A DNA stretch of 32,563 bases from Saprospiraceae bacterium (GTDB lineage: Bacteria > Bacteroidota > Bacteroidia > Chitinophagales > Saprospiraceae), in assembly GCA_026993525.1 (NCBI GenBank), contig JALWSS010000205.1, positions 1 to 32,563 of the forward strand, written 5' to 3'. A model generated the notes under the pieces. The model was not told where the DNA came from and made no database searches. It was given only the letters and a program-made list of their open reading frames with translations. This document shows positions 8,062-17,154 of this stretch, piece after piece. The position numbers and the translations under genes are program-made. Every line of letters begins with the position of its first letter. Positions within the stretch are counted from its first letter, which is position 1.

Positions 8062-9345
8062 TCAGTCAATTACGTCGAACCCTGTATAAGGTCTCAAAAC
8101 TTCGGGAATGGAGATGCCATCAGCCGTCTGGTTATTTTCCAGAAGGGCAGCCACAATTCTGGCCAAAGCCAGGGCACTGCCATTCAGGGTGTGAGCAAGG
8201 CGCATCTTTTTGGTTTCGGGGTCCTTGAACCGCACCTTCAGCCGGTTGCTCTGGTAAGTTTCAAAGTTTGAAACCGAACTCACTTCCAACCAGCGCTCCT
8301 GTGCTGCCGACCACACCTCAAAATCATAGGTCAGGGCTGAGGTGAACCCCAGGTCTCCGCCGCACAATATCACGATCCGGTAAGGTAGTTCCAGCTTATC
8401 CAGAAGACCGCTAACGTGGGCCAGCATTTCATCCAGTTGCCGGTACGAAGTGTCAGGGTGGGCAATTTGTACAATCTCAACCTTGTCGAATTGATGAACA
8501 CGGTTGAGGCCCCTGACATGCGCACCATAAGAACCCGCTTCTCTTCGGAAACAAGGGGTGTATCCTGTCAATTTAACCGGAAGTTCATCCACACCCACAA
8601 TCGCATTCCGGTACAAATTGGTAACGGGAACCTCGGCCGTTGGAATCAGGTAAAGGTTGTCTTTTTCAACGTGGTACATCTGGCCTTCTTTGTCTGGTAA
8701 CTGCCCGGTAGCCCTTGCGGTATCTTCATTGACCATCAACGGTGGGGCAATTTCCTCGTAGCCGGCACTCGCCGCTTCGTTGAGAAAGAAGTTGATCAGT
8801 GCACGCTCCAGTTTGGCGCCCTTGCCCCTGTAAACCGGAAAGCCTGCTCCGGTCAGCTTAACACCGAGTTCAAGATCAAAGAGCTTGTACTTCTTTGCAA
8901 GTTCCCAGTGAGGCAGCGCGCCTTGGCCCAATTGTGGAAAAGGTTTTTCCCAGGCTTTAACCAGTTTGTTGTCATCTTCAGAAGTGCCCGCAGGTACCGA
9001 TTCGTGGGGAATATTCGGGACACTCAGTAATAGTTCTTCGAGCTTTTCTTCAGCCAACTTCATCCGCTCACTCAGTTCCTTGATCGAAGATTTCAGGGCG
9101 GCTACTCTGGCTTTTATCGCCGCGGCCTCATCGGCCTTGCCGTTTTTCATCAGCGCTCCAATTTCTTTGGACAGTTTTTTTGCCTCAGACTGGTTGGAGT
9201 CAATGGTGTATTGGCAGGTTCTGCGCTCCTCATCGTATTTCAGGATATCATCAACCACCTTGAGTTCCTCATCTGAGTAATTTCTCAATTTCAAACCCTG
9301 GATGACACGATCCCTGTTGTTTCGAATAAAACTTAATTCGAGCAT
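8062..9345 (-). CDS. serS: Seryl-tRNA synthetase
   Basis: 427 aa, the normal length of the enzyme that charges tRNA-Ser. The N-terminal ~110 residues form the long antiparallel coiled-coil tRNA-binding arm (SNQSEAKKLSKEIGALMK to ERMKLAEEKLEELLLS), followed by VPNIPHESVP. Class II motif 2 is TPCFRREAGSYGAHVRGLNR with HQFDKVE; motif 3 is LNGSALALARIVAALLENNQ. The start MLELSFIRNNRDRVI fits the family. It is transcribed leftward, divergent from rho. Confidence 0.97.
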   Translation of the reverse strand: MLELSFIRNNRDRVIQGLKLRNYSDEELKVVDDILKYDEERRTCQYTIDSNQSEAKKLSKEIGALMKNGKADEAAAIKARVAALKSSIKELSERMKLAEEKLEELLLSVPNIPHESVPAGTSEDDNKLVKAWEKPFPQLGQGALPHWELAKKYKLFDLELGVKLTGAGFPVYRGKGAKLERALINFFLNEAASAGYEEIAPPLMVNEDTARATGQLPDKEGQMYHVEKDNLYLIPTAEVPVTNLYRNAIVGVDELPVKLTGYTPCFRREAGSYGAHVRGLNRVHQFDKVEIVQIAHPDTSYRQLDEMLAHVSGLLDKLELPYRIVILCGGDLGFTSALTYDFEVWSAAQERWLEVSSVSNFETYQSNRLKVRFKDPETKKMRLAHTLNGSALALARIVAALLENNQTADGISIPEVLRPYTGFDVID

Positions 9346-9584
9346 GACTCAATGATTTTTTCAGAGGTGTTCAATAAGGCAGCAAAACAAACCAAAATCA
9401 AATGAACCTTTGTAAAGAAAAAGGCGTTAAAAATCAGGTGTTGATCAGAATCAGCCAATCTCATTTCCATTTTCCGAAATCCAGCGTTGAAAACGGAACA
9501 GAATCAAGGGAGTTACGAATAAAAACTCCTTCGTATAGAGATTGATATCCAAGCGTTTAACACTAAGTATCAATGCACTTAAAA

Positions 9585-9623
9585 AGTTTACTTCAGGTTG
9601 TATTTGAAATTTGAAAGTAAACT
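9585..9623. repeat. Inverted repeat over rho promoter (possible operator)
   Basis: AGTTTACTT at 9585-9593 and AAGTAAACT at 9615-9623 are perfect 9-bp inverted arms with a 21-bp centre. The pair brackets the -33 element and ends one base before the -7 box, a position where a dimeric regulator would affect RNA polymerase. Confidence 0.55.
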
Positions 9624-9632
9624 GTATTTTTG
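9603..9632 (+). promoter_or_regulatory. rho promoter (TTTG-N18-TAnnTTTG)
   Basis: TTTG at 9603-9606 and TATTTTTG at 9625-9632, 18 nt apart, match the Bacteroidota sigma-A promoter at all fixed positions. Transcription would begin near 9640, about 400 nt before the rho ATG. Confidence 0.72.
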
Positions 9633-10040
9633 CGGCGCATCGTCATCACACCGCATTGTTTAGTTCTGTTCAAACATACTTTTGGCGATAGTTCAGAGCT
9701 ACAACTCTTCCACTTTCCCACTTTTTGGTTTAGCATTCAGCATAAAACAAGATGAGTTGGAGATGAATTAGACGCTTAGTGGCCGGGTGTGATGAGTACG
9801 GCCCCAACTATCCGGAAAACCAGAATTGGCATTTCCTGAACAACACATCGAAAACAACCACTTGTCATCGCAATTCAAGTTCCGAGTTACTTGCCCTACT
9901 ACCACCAAAGTGCAAGCAACTATTCAAGCGAACCTTCATAAATGAACCCCTGCCGCATTATGCCCAGTCATAATTGTTCTGGCAGCTTTTCAAATTGAAT
10001 CACGAAGAAGTTAACCACCTTTTGTAAACAAACCATCATC

Positions 10041-11627
10041 ATGTACGATATTATGCAATTGAGCGATATGCTCGTTCCAGAACTCCGTGAAATAGCTGAG
10101 CGCATGGGCATCAGTGGATTCAGAAGGCTTTCCAAACAAGATTTGATTTATAAAATCCTTGATCAACAGGCTATTGTTCAAAAACAGCTGCAAAAAAGTG
10201 ATAACGGTTCAGAAGAGCCAAAGACGAGGAAAAGAACGGTTACAAGAGGCAGAAGGTCTGCGCAAAGCAAGGCCCAAAGTGCTGAGCCAGCGCCCAAAAT
10301 AAACCCGGAACAGGAAGTGCCTGAAAACATCGCTATGGACGATGTCAACAATGATATTAACAACGAGGATGATGGGATAGACATTCCTCCACCTCCGGTG
10401 AAAGAAGACGATATCATCGTAGACCCACCCGTAGTTGAACCTGTTGCCGAACCGGAGGCTCCCAAAACGAGGTCCAGGTCGGCCAAAGAAAAGTTCGATA
10501 TTGACCTTGACGGCATTATCGAAGGAGAAGGTGTTCTGGAAATGATGCCAGACGGTTACGGCTTTTTGCGCTCTGCAGATTACAATTACCTCACCTCACC
10601 GGATGACATCTATGTTTCTCCTTCTCAAATCAAGCTGTTTGGATTAAGAACCGGAGACACCGTTAAAGGTGCTATCCGGCCTCCAAAAGAAGGGGAGAAG
10701 TATTTTGCCCTTTTAAGGGTCTCGAAAATCAACGGCCTCGATCCCAAAGACATCCGGGACAGGGTTCCTTTTGATTACCTAACTCCTCTTTTCCCAAATG
10801 AGAAGTTCAACCTTTGTACTTCTCCAACTGGAAGGGATTTCAGCACCAGGATCATTGACCTGTTCACCCCGATAGGTATGGGTCAACGCGGTTTGATCGT
10901 GGCACAACCCAAGACCGGTAAAACCTTCCTGCTGAAGGACGTGGCAAACGCCATTGCGAAAAACCACCCCGATTGTTACATCATTGTTCTTTTAGTGGAT
11001 GAACGCCCGGAAGAGGTCACTGACTTCAAAAGAAGCGTGAACGCCGAAGTTGTTGCATCAACTTTTGACGAGCCGGCAGAAAACCACGTCCGGGTGGCAG
11101 GTATCGTTTTGGAAAAAGCCAAAAGACTGGTGGAATGCGGACACAATGTGGTCATCCTGCTTGACAGTATCACACGCCTGGCCCGGGCTTACAACACCGT
11201 GGCGCCTGCCAGTGGCAAAGTGCTTTCAGGTGGCGTGGAAGCAAACGCTCTCCACAAACCAAAGAAATTCTTTGGCGCCGCCCGGAATATTGAAGGCGGT
11301 GGTTCACTCACCATCCTTGCCACAGCCCTCATTGATACCGGTTCCAAAATGGACGGAGTGATCTTTGAGGAATTCAAAGGTACCGGCAACATGGAACTGC
11401 AACTGGACCGTTCACTTGCCAACAAGCGCCTGTATCCTGCCGTAGATCTCACCAAATCATCTACACGCCGTGATGACCTCCTGCTGGACAAAGACACCCT
11501 GCAGCGCATGTTTATCCTGAGAAATCACCTGGCAGATATGAAACCGGAAGAAGCCATGGAGTTTCTGCTGAAACACTTGACCAATACCAGAAGTAATGAG
11601 GAATTCCTCGCTTCCATGAATGGATAA
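10041..11627 (+). CDS. rho: Transcription termination factor Rho
   Basis: 528 aa, longer than the ~420 aa of E. coli Rho. Residues 1-45 are the Rho-N domain ([18 protein letters not shown]). Residues ~50-150 are a low-complexity insertion, first basic ([11 protein letters not shown]) then acidic and proline-rich, typical of Bacteroidota Rho. The RNA-binding cold-shock-like domain follows ([15 protein letters not shown]). The ATPase core has Walker A QPKTGKTF (K294), [13 protein letters not shown], Walker [17 protein letters not shown] and the Q/R-loop region [18 protein letters not shown]. It forms a hexameric RNA translocase that releases transcripts. It is monocistronic: own promoter, long leader, strong terminator at 11652. 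Confidence 0.97.
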   Translation: MYDIMQLSDMLVPELREIAERMGISGFRRLSKQDLIYKILDQQAIVQKQLQKSDNGSEEPKTRKRTVTRGRRSAQSKAQSAEPAPKINPEQEVPENIAMDDVNNDINNEDDGIDIPPPPVKEDDIIVDPPVVEPVAEPEAPKTRSRSAKEKFDIDLDGIIEGEGVLEMMPDGYGFLRSADYNYLTSPDDIYVSPSQIKLFGLRTGDTVKGAIRPPKEGEKYFALLRVSKINGLDPKDIRDRVPFDYLTPLFPNEKFNLCTSPTGRDFSTRIIDLFTPIGMGQRGLIVAQPKTGKTFLLKDVANAIAKNHPDCYIIVLLVDERPEEVTDFKRSVNAEVVASTFDEPAENHVRVAGIVLEKAKRLVECGHNVVILLDSITRLARAYNTVAPASGKVLSGGVEANALHKPKKFFGAARNIEGGGSLTILATALIDTGSKMDGVIFEEFKGTGNMELQLDRSLANKRLYPAVDLTKSSTRRDDLLLDKDTLQRMFILRNHLADMKPEEAMEFLLKHLTNTRSNEEFLASMNG

Positions 11628-11651
11628 TTAACACCGAACATGAACCAACTG

Positions 11652-11690
11652 AAGGGTTTTTGGGCTTCCCAAAAACCCTTTCTTTTTTTC
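11652..11690 (+). terminator. Rho-independent terminator of rho
   Basis: Perfect 13-bp stem, AAGGGTTTTTGGG at 11652-11664 and CCCAAAAACCCTT at 11668-11680, with a CTT loop, followed by a T-rich run to 11689. Confidence 0.95.
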
Positions 11691-11737
11691 CCGGATTGAC
11701 TTCAGGAATGAGACTTTTGCGAGCATGAGCACTGTTA

Positions 11738-11823
11738 ATTCGTTGAGAGGGGTTGAGAGGGTTGAGAGGGGTTGCTCTAAACCTACTTCATTTGCAGCCT
11801 ACTCCGACGTAAAATGACTTTTT
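11738..11823. repeat. Dispersed repeat element, copy A
   Basis: The element begins ATTCGTTGAGAGGGGTTGA, continues as about three 9-10 bp units GTTGAGAGG (11742-11774), and ends in a 39-bp tail at 11785-11823 that starts ACTTCATTTGCA and ends TGACTTTTT. The tail matches copy B (18618-18656) at 35 of 39 positions by my count. No ORF is associated. Confidence 0.75.
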
Positions 11824-11824
11824 G

Positions 11825-11854
11825 CCCCGATTCCGAAGGCTTTCGGGATCGGGG
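11825..11854. repeat. Hairpin in the pepP leader
   Basis: CCCCGATTCCGAA (11825-11837) pairs with TTCGGGATCGGGG (11842-11854), 12 Watson-Crick pairs plus one G-T, with a 4-nt loop. It directly follows repeat copy A and ends 33 nt before the pepP ATG. Confidence 0.7.
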
Positions 11855-11887
11855 GACTCACATCATTCAGGAATAAAACCAAAAACA

Positions 11888-13669
11888 ATGACCACCGACG
11901 AAAAAGTGCAAGGCCTCCGGAAAGCCATGAAAACCGCCGGATTGGACGCCTATATCATTCCCTCCAGCGACCCCCATCAAAGTGAATACGTTGCAGACCA
12001 TTGGAAATCAAGGGCCTGGATATCAGGATTCACGGGTTCAGCGGGTAACGTAGTGGTTACAATGGATCACGCCGGGCTTTGGACCGACAGCAGGTATTTC
12101 ATTCAGGCGGAAGATCAGCTCAAAGACAGCAATATGGTTTTGCACAAGCTGAACATACCTCACACACCTGAGCATGTTCAGTGGATTTGCGAGAACCTGG
12201 CAGAGGGAAGCACCGTGGGTTGTGATGCCAGGTTGTTTTCCGTCTCCCAAATCAGAAGACTTGAAAAACGTCTTGGAGCCAAAGGCTTGAAACTGAAAAC
12301 AGGTGTTGATCTCATCGGTGCATTGTGGGTTGACAGGCCCGCTCTTCCCAACAAGCCCGTATTTGAACACGCATTGCAATACGCCGGGCAATCGCGTTCT
12401 TCAAAACTGGAAATGCTGCGCAGTAAAATGCGACCCAATGCCCATTACCTGGTCAGCACCCTCGACGATATTGCCTGGATGTTCAATTTGAGAGGAAGCG
12501 ATGTAGCCTGCAATCCGGTTTTTTACGCTTATGCTGTCCTGGGCAAGGAAACGGCATACCTCTTTACCGGGCCGGGAAACATTGACGAAGAACTTAAAAG
12601 ACTCCTGAACACCGATGGCATCATCGTGAAAGGCTACGATGAAATTCCAAACCACCTCAACTCCATCAGCCCGGATGAATCCATCCTGATTGACGCAGCC
12701 ACAACGAACAAGCAGTTGTTTGATGCAATACCTTCCTCTTCGGTTTGCGAAGGAAAAAATCTCGTAATACCGGCAAAAGCCATTAAAAACAAAACGGAAA
12801 TTGCCCACATCCGAGAAACGATGAAAAGAGATGCAGTGGCATTGCTCAGGCTGTACCGTTGGTTAGAAAAAGAAGTTGAAAAACGCGGGGTTCCCGAAGC
12901 TGAATTGGCAGAGAGGCTCAATGATTTCAGGGCTGAACAGGATAACTACATTGGAGAAAGTTTTGACGCCATCGTTGGATTCAAAGGCAACGGCGCCATT
13001 GTCCATTACAAACCGGAACCTGAGACCTGCGCCGAAATCACCAACGACGGTATGTTGTTGCTGGACAGCGGAGGGCAATACCTGGATGGAACCACCGACA
13101 TTACCCGAACTACCGTATTCGGATCACCAACTACCGAGCAGAAAAAGGATTTCACGACCGTTCTCAAAGGCTATATCAACCTGGACACAGCCAAATTTCC
13201 GAAGGGAACCACAGGCGTTCAACTGGATACCCTGGCAAGAATAGACTTATGGAAAGCCGGATTGAATTACGGCCACGGGACCGGTCATGGCGTGGGGTTT
13301 TTCCTCAACGTTCACGAAGGTCCGCAGGGCTTTTCCCCTGTGCCAAACACCCCGCGGGCCAACACTGCCCTTCAACCGGGAATGCTCACCTCCATTGAAC
13401 CGGGCCTTTACAAAGAAGGGAAATACGGCATCAGAATAGAAAACCTGGCCTTGTGCAAGGAAGGCCCCAAAACGGACTTCGGAGAATTCCTGGAGTTGGA
13501 GGCTGTGACCTTGTTCCCCATTGAACTTGATCTGGTAGAATTGGAAATGCTTTCGGAAAATGAAGTGAACTGGCTGAACAAGTACCATGAAAAGGTTTAC
13601 AATGAAGTGGCCCCATTGCTGACGAAAGAGGAGCAAGCATGGTTGAAACACAAGTGCAGAGCCGTTTAA
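11888..13669 (+). CDS. Xaa-Pro aminopeptidase (M24B, aminopeptidase P family)
   Basis: 593 aa from the ATG at 11888 (MTTDEKVQGLRKAMKTAGLD), preferred over an upstream in-frame ATG at 11822 that falls inside the repeat/hairpin sequence. It has the three-part layout of the large aminopeptidase P type: two creatinase-like N-terminal domains (YIIPSSDPHQSEY, TDSRYFIQAEDQL) and a C-terminal pita-bread catalytic domain. The dinuclear metal ligands are D393 and D404 (DSGGQYLDGTTDITRT), H467 (GTGHGVGFF), E501 (TSIEPGLY) and E515 (IRIENLA), spaced as in human XPNPEP1. It removes N-terminal residues preceding proline and is cytoplasmic, with no signal peptide. The secreted esterase follows after 9 nt. 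Confidence 0.93.
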   Translation: MTTDEKVQGLRKAMKTAGLDAYIIPSSDPHQSEYVADHWKSRAWISGFTGSAGNVVVTMDHAGLWTDSRYFIQAEDQLKDSNMVLHKLNIPHTPEHVQWICENLAEGSTVGCDARLFSVSQIRRLEKRLGAKGLKLKTGVDLIGALWVDRPALPNKPVFEHALQYAGQSRSSKLEMLRSKMRPNAHYLVSTLDDIAWMFNLRGSDVACNPVFYAYAVLGKETAYLFTGPGNIDEELKRLLNTDGIIVKGYDEIPNHLNSISPDESILIDAATTNKQLFDAIPSSSVCEGKNLVIPAKAIKNKTEIAHIRETMKRDAVALLRLYRWLEKEVEKRGVPEAELAERLNDFRAEQDNYIGESFDAIVGFKGNGAIVHYKPEPETCAEITNDGMLLLDSGGQYLDGTTDITRTTVFGSPTTEQKKDFTTVLKGYINLDTAKFPKGTTGVQLDTLARIDLWKAGLNYGHGTGHGVGFFLNVHEGPQGFSPVPNTPRANTALQPGMLTSIEPGLYKEGKYGIRIENLALCKEGPKTDFGEFLELEAVTLFPIELDLVELEMLSENEVNWLNKYHEKVYNEVAPLLTKEEQAWLKHKCRAV

Positions 13670-13678
13670 ACATCTGAT

Positions 13679-14464
13679 ATGAAGAAGTTTTTCGTCGCAA
13701 TGTTGTGCTTCCTGTCCATTCATCTTTTCGGTCAGAACAATCCCGCAGACCATTACGAAGCCAGGTGGTTTGTACTGGAAGGTGATACGCTTCCGTACAG
13801 AATACTCTTCCCGGAGAATTACAACCAGTCGAAATCATACCCCTTGTTTTTGTTTCTCCACGGAGCCGGTGAGCGGGGTTCGGACAATGAGTTGCAACTG
13901 ACCCACGGTGCAACCTTGTTTCTGAAAGAAGAAAACCGGAAAAGCTTTCCGTGCATCGTTGTATTCCCACAATGTCCGAAAAACGAAACCTGGTCCTGGC
14001 TGGATCTTGGTGGCAGCTGGCGAACGGAACGCAACTGGAAAATCAATTTTCCCGAAGACCCGGAACCATCCATGAAGCTGGTTATTGCATTGCTGGATAC
14101 CCTGCTAAGAACAGAGGCTGTTGATGCAAAGCGGCAATACCTGGCCGGATTGTCTATGGGGGGCTTCGGCACTTTCGATCTGCTTGCCCGGCAACCGGAC
14201 CGCTTTGCTGCTGCTGCGCCCATTTGCGGAGGAGGCAACAGCCTGCTTCCTTGCCTGTTCAAGGATACGCCCGTTTGGGTTTTTCACGGAACAGTGGACA
14301 GTGTGGTGCCGGTTGAAAATTCGAGAAAAATGGTTGCAGCACTGAAGCGTTGCGGAGCGAAGGTCAAATACACTGAATACCCTGACTACGATCACAACTC
14401 CTGGGATGGGGCTTTTGCAGAACCGGAATTTATGCAGTGGTTCTTTTCACATTCAAAAAATTAG
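13679..14464 (+). CDS. Secreted alpha/beta hydrolase (esterase / dienelactone-hydrolase-like)
   Basis: 261 aa with a Sec signal peptide (MKKFFVAMLCFLSIHLFGQ). The mature enzyme has the alpha/beta hydrolase pattern: PLFLFLHGAGERGSDN oxyanion region, nucleophile S159 in AGLSMGGFGTFDLL, acid D207 in HGTVDSVVP and H239 in YPDYDHNSWD. This arrangement fits secreted phospholipase/carboxylesterase-like or feruloyl-esterase-like prolyl-oligopeptidase-family proteins (COG4099-type); the natural ester is unknown. Only 9 nt separate it from the aminopeptidase stop, so both probably share a transcript ending at 14472-14506. Confidence 0.85.
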   Translation: MKKFFVAMLCFLSIHLFGQNNPADHYEARWFVLEGDTLPYRILFPENYNQSKSYPLFLFLHGAGERGSDNELQLTHGATLFLKEENRKSFPCIVVFPQCPKNETWSWLDLGGSWRTERNWKINFPEDPEPSMKLVIALLDTLLRTEAVDAKRQYLAGLSMGGFGTFDLLARQPDRFAAAAPICGGGNSLLPCLFKDTPVWVFHGTVDSVVPVENSRKMVAALKRCGAKVKYTEYPDYDHNSWDGAFAEPEFMQWFFSHSKN

Positions 14465-14471
14465 TCAAAAA

Positions 14472-14506
14472 AAAGCGCCTGAAGAATTTGATACTTCAGG
14501 CGCTTT
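14472..14506. terminator. Bidirectional intrinsic terminator
   Basis: Perfect 13-bp stem AAAGCGCCTGAAG (14472-14484) with CTTCAGGCGCTTT (14494-14506), 9-nt loop. The long A run before it becomes a T run on the minus strand, so it is strongest for the leftward OmpA gene and also serves the rightward esterase. Confidence 0.9.
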
Positions 14507-14529
14507 GTCGGTCAGTTATTTCCCAAAAC

Positions 14530-15690
14530 CTAACCGTTGAGGCTCAGAATTTTTATTTCGACTCGTTGATTTCGTTTTCGACCGGCTGCTGTGCGGTTGG
14601 TGTCAATGGGTTTCCGCTTCCCGTAACCTTTGTATTTCAGCCGGCTGGAATCTATTCCTTTCAGAATCAGGTAATCAGCAACCGCTTTGGCTCTTTCTGT
14701 GGATAGTTTGTCACAGTATTCGGGGGAGGGAATGCCATTGGTATGCCCCCCGATCTCAACAACCACCGATGGGTTCTCAACGAGGAATTCGTAAATCTCA
14801 TCGAGTACCGGATAGCTTTGTTCCGTAATGCTGGAACTATCGGCTTTGAAATAAAGTTTATCAATACGGATCGTCTGACCTTCCCTAATCTTGTCTTTGT
14901 CCAGTTCCTTGAGGATTTTCTCCTTTTTGCTCTGAACCACAGGTTCGTCAGGGGCTGGTTTTTTTACGACCGGGGGCTGAGGCGTACCGGGTGTATCAGG
15001 GACAACGGGAGGCACTTTATCCACGACTTCCGGTCTTTCAATGTTGCAGGGAATTGGAAAAATAGCGGAGGCATTGTCTATCAGGACATTTCCATTGTAG
15101 GGAAACGGTGTAGGTGTGCGGTAAAATGCTTCGAGCACAATGTGGGTATAAGTTTTCCCGGGCTCAAACTTAAAGTTGTATTCCAACCACCTTGTGTTAA
15201 TAATGGCTGAGCTTTCAGCAAGTAGCTCTGCTCTGTTGCAATATCCGTTACCGGCCCAGATTCGGAGTTTTGCAGGATTGGTGTAGTTCACATCCTCATT
15301 GGTGATACGGCTTGGGCTGCGGTATAATTCCGATCGGCAGAGGTGGATGCTGAATTCGTAACACTTGCCACCAACAAGTGGAGAAGAAAGCCTTTGGGAA
15401 ATCATTTCCCAGGTGTCGTTTTCCCGAACTACCATTCCGATATAGGTCTCACCGTCGTAAGCTGGTTTGGTAACCATAAAGTTTCCACCGTCCGGTTGAG
15501 GATGCACATCGGGTGCTGTTTCACCAGCAAAGCCACAGTCGTACCAACCGGTAGGCAAGGTACCTCCCTGAACACCATCTTGCGGGATTCCTTCAAAAGA
15601 AGGATTTATGAGCTGAATGGGCTCATCCTGTGCAACCAGAACTTTGGCAGAAAGAAAGAAAAGAAAAAACAAGAAAGCCGAACGCTTCAT
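14530..15690 (-). CDS. OmpA family outer membrane protein
   Basis: 386 aa from the ATG at 15690, chosen because it starts a signal peptide (MKRSAFLFFLFFLSAKVLVAQ); an upstream in-frame start at 15744 would extend it. The N-terminal part (INPSFEGIPQDG, then GGTLPTGWYDC, FEPGKTYTHIVLEAFY, NVLIDNASAIFPI) looks like a beta-sandwich, carbohydrate-binding-like domain. A proline-rich linker follows (PPVVPDTPGTPQPPVVKKP). The last ~115 residues are the OmpA C-terminal peptidoglycan-binding domain: LYFKADSSSI, VEIGGHTNGI, LSTERAKAVADYLILKGI and YKGYGKRKPI, NQRVEI. It likely ties the outer membrane or a surface structure to peptidoglycan. Transcribed alone, with the terminator at 14472. Confidence 0.9.
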   Translation of the reverse strand: MKRSAFLFFLFFLSAKVLVAQDEPIQLINPSFEGIPQDGVQGGTLPTGWYDCGFAGETAPDVHPQPDGGNFMVTKPAYDGETYIGMVVRENDTWEMISQRLSSPLVGGKCYEFSIHLCRSELYRSPSRITNEDVNYTNPAKLRIWAGNGYCNRAELLAESSAIINTRWLEYNFKFEPGKTYTHIVLEAFYRTPTPFPYNGNVLIDNASAIFPIPCNIERPEVVDKVPPVVPDTPGTPQPPVVKKPAPDEPVVQSKKEKILKELDKDKIREGQTIRIDKLYFKADSSSITEQSYPVLDEIYEFLVENPSVVVEIGGHTNGIPSPEYCDKLSTERAKAVADYLILKGIDSSRLKYKGYGKRKPIDTNRTAAGRKRNQRVEIKILSLNG

Positions 15691-15788
15691 AGTTCGATTA
15701 TTTATGAACATTGGTGCGGAGCTTCTAACGCAAACAACAGTCAATTAGTTTGCTGGTTGCACCCCGGTATTACAAAACACCTACCGCA

Positions 15789-17009
15789 TCAGTTAAAGGC
15801 GTTGAATCCGGTTACATCCAGACCTGTGATCAGCAAATGAATGTCGTGCGTACCTTCATAAGTCAGCACTGTTTCCAGGTTCATCATGTGGCGCATAATG
15901 GGGTATTCATTGGTGATGCCCATTCCGCCAAGAATCTGACGGGCCTCTCGGGCAACTGTCAGGGCTGTGTAAACATTGTTGCGCTTGGCCATACTGATTT
16001 GTGCGGGAGTCGCTTTGCCTTCGTTTGCCAGGGTACCCAATCTCCAGGCCATCAGTTGTGCTTTGGTGATTTCGGTAATCATCTCAGCCAGTTTTTTCTG
16101 AGTGAGCTGAAAAGCACCGATAGGTTTGCCAAACTGTATCCTTTCTTTTGAGTACCTCAAAGCCGTATCATAGCAATCCAGTGCTGCACCGATCGTACCC
16201 CAGGCAATTCCATAGCGGGCCTTTGACAAACAAGACAAGGGGCCGCGCATACCCACCACGCCGGGCAGCAGGTTTTTCTTGGGCACCCGTACATCTTCAA
16301 AGATCAACTCTCCGGTGATGGATGCCCTCAATGACCATTTCCCGTGAATTTCCGGAGCTGAAAAACCTTTCATGCCTTTTTCGACAATCAGGCCACGAAC
16401 TTTTCCTTCTTCATCTTTTGCCCATACTACAGCAATGTCAGCAACCGGGGAATTGGTGATCCACATTTTGGCCCCATTGAGGATGTAGGCATCTCCATCG
16501 TCTTTGATGTTGGTGATCATGCCGGCAGGATTGGATCCATAGTCCGGTTCTGTCAAGCCAAAACAACCGATGTATTCACCGGATGCGAGTTTTGGAAGAT
16601 AGTGTTTGCGTTGCTCCTCGCTTCCGAACTTGTAAATCGGATACATTACCAGAGAACCCTGAACGGAGGCCATGGACCTGACGCCACTGTCGCCGCGCTC
16701 GAGTTCCTGCATGATAACACCGTAGGCAATTTCATCCATGCCTCCACAACCGTACTCTGCAGGAAGGCTGGGTCCAAAAGCTCCAATTTCTGCCAGTCCT
16801 TTGAACAGGTGCACCGGGCACTCAGCCCTGTTGGCGTAATCTTCAATAATGGGAGTTACTTCTGCTTTCACCCAATCACGCACTGCATCTCTTGCCAGCA
16901 GGTGCTCTTCGCTAAGCAAAGCATCTATTGCGTAATAATCGTGGTGCTGGTAACGATCTTCTTTGGCTTTTTTTGTGGCTGATCCACTTCCGTTCATCGG
17001 ATTTTGCAT
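15789..17009 (-). CDS. Acyl-CoA dehydrogenase, glutaryl-CoA dehydrogenase-like
   Basis: 406 aa from the ATG at 17009 (MQNPMNGSGS; 16997 is an alternative). The upstream in-frame extension to 17087 runs through the promoter and lacks similarity. Features of glutaryl-CoA dehydrogenase are RSMASVQGSLVMYPIYKFG, the FAD/substrate stretch GCFGLTEPDYGSNPAGM, KMWITNSPVADI, SLRASITGELIFEDV, FGKPIGAFQLTQKKLAEM and the C-terminal TYEGTHDIH with catalytic Glu at about 385. The enzyme oxidises and decarboxylates glutaryl-CoA to crotonyl-CoA in lysine/tryptophan catabolism, passing electrons to ETF. No other gene of that path is adjacent. A -7 box at 17048-17055 gives a short leader. Confidence 0.88.
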   Translation of the reverse strand: MQNPMNGSGSATKKAKEDRYQHHDYYAIDALLSEEHLLARDAVRDWVKAEVTPIIEDYANRAECPVHLFKGLAEIGAFGPSLPAEYGCGGMDEIAYGVIMQELERGDSGVRSMASVQGSLVMYPIYKFGSEEQRKHYLPKLASGEYIGCFGLTEPDYGSNPAGMITNIKDDGDAYILNGAKMWITNSPVADIAVVWAKDEEGKVRGLIVEKGMKGFSAPEIHGKWSLRASITGELIFEDVRVPKKNLLPGVVGMRGPLSCLSKARYGIAWGTIGAALDCYDTALRYSKERIQFGKPIGAFQLTQKKLAEMITEITKAQLMAWRLGTLANEGKATPAQISMAKRNNVYTALTVAREARQILGGMGITNEYPIMRHMMNLETVLTYEGTHDIHLLITGLDVTGFNAFN

Positions 17010-17047
17010 GGTTTTAATTTTCGTTAGAAGGGCTTTTTTTAGAGCCA

Positions 17048-17055
17048 CAAAGCTA
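17048..17055 (-). promoter_or_regulatory. -7 box of acyl-CoA dehydrogenase promoter
   Basis: On the minus strand TAGCTTTG, an exact TAnnTTTG match, 38 nt upstream of the ATG at 17009. The -33 element is weak. Confidence 0.5.
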
Positions 17056-17111
17056 CATAAACGGGTATAGACTTTCCATTTCAGCATTGGTGCCGGCGCC
17101 CTTTTCTTTTC

Positions 17112-17119
17112 TACTTTTG
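17112..17119 (+). promoter_or_regulatory. -7 box of folB promoter
   Basis: TACTTTTG matches TAnnTTTG, 35 nt before the folB ATG. It faces away from the box at 17048-17055, giving a divergent promoter pair in a 145-bp gap. Confidence 0.5.
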
Positions 17120-17154
17120 AGCTTTTACCGATTTACCTTTTCCAACCTATTGAA

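Larger units (their letters stand above)
9346..10040. other. serS-rho intergenic region with long rho leader
   Basis: The 695-bp gap has no convincing protein gene (a GTG-started 64-codon ORF at 9779 has no family signature). It contains two mutually exclusive small hairpins at 9509-9535 (GGAGTT/AACTCC and TACGAA/TTCGTA), an inverted repeat at 9585-9623, a good promoter at 9603-9632, and then about 400 nt of transcribed leader before rho. In the leader AGTTGG (9755-9760) can pair with CCAACT (9804-9809), enclosing GGCCG (9781-9785) with CGGCC (9799-9803). Confidence 0.6.

Noticed and set aside
9509-9535. H-type pseudoknot
   Set aside because: Connecting loops would be zero nucleotides long, which is sterically not possible; alternative hairpins fit better.
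9779-9973. 64-codon rightward ORF starting with GTG in the rho leader
   Set aside because: No family signature, odd composition, and it overlaps the predicted structured leader; treated as non-coding.
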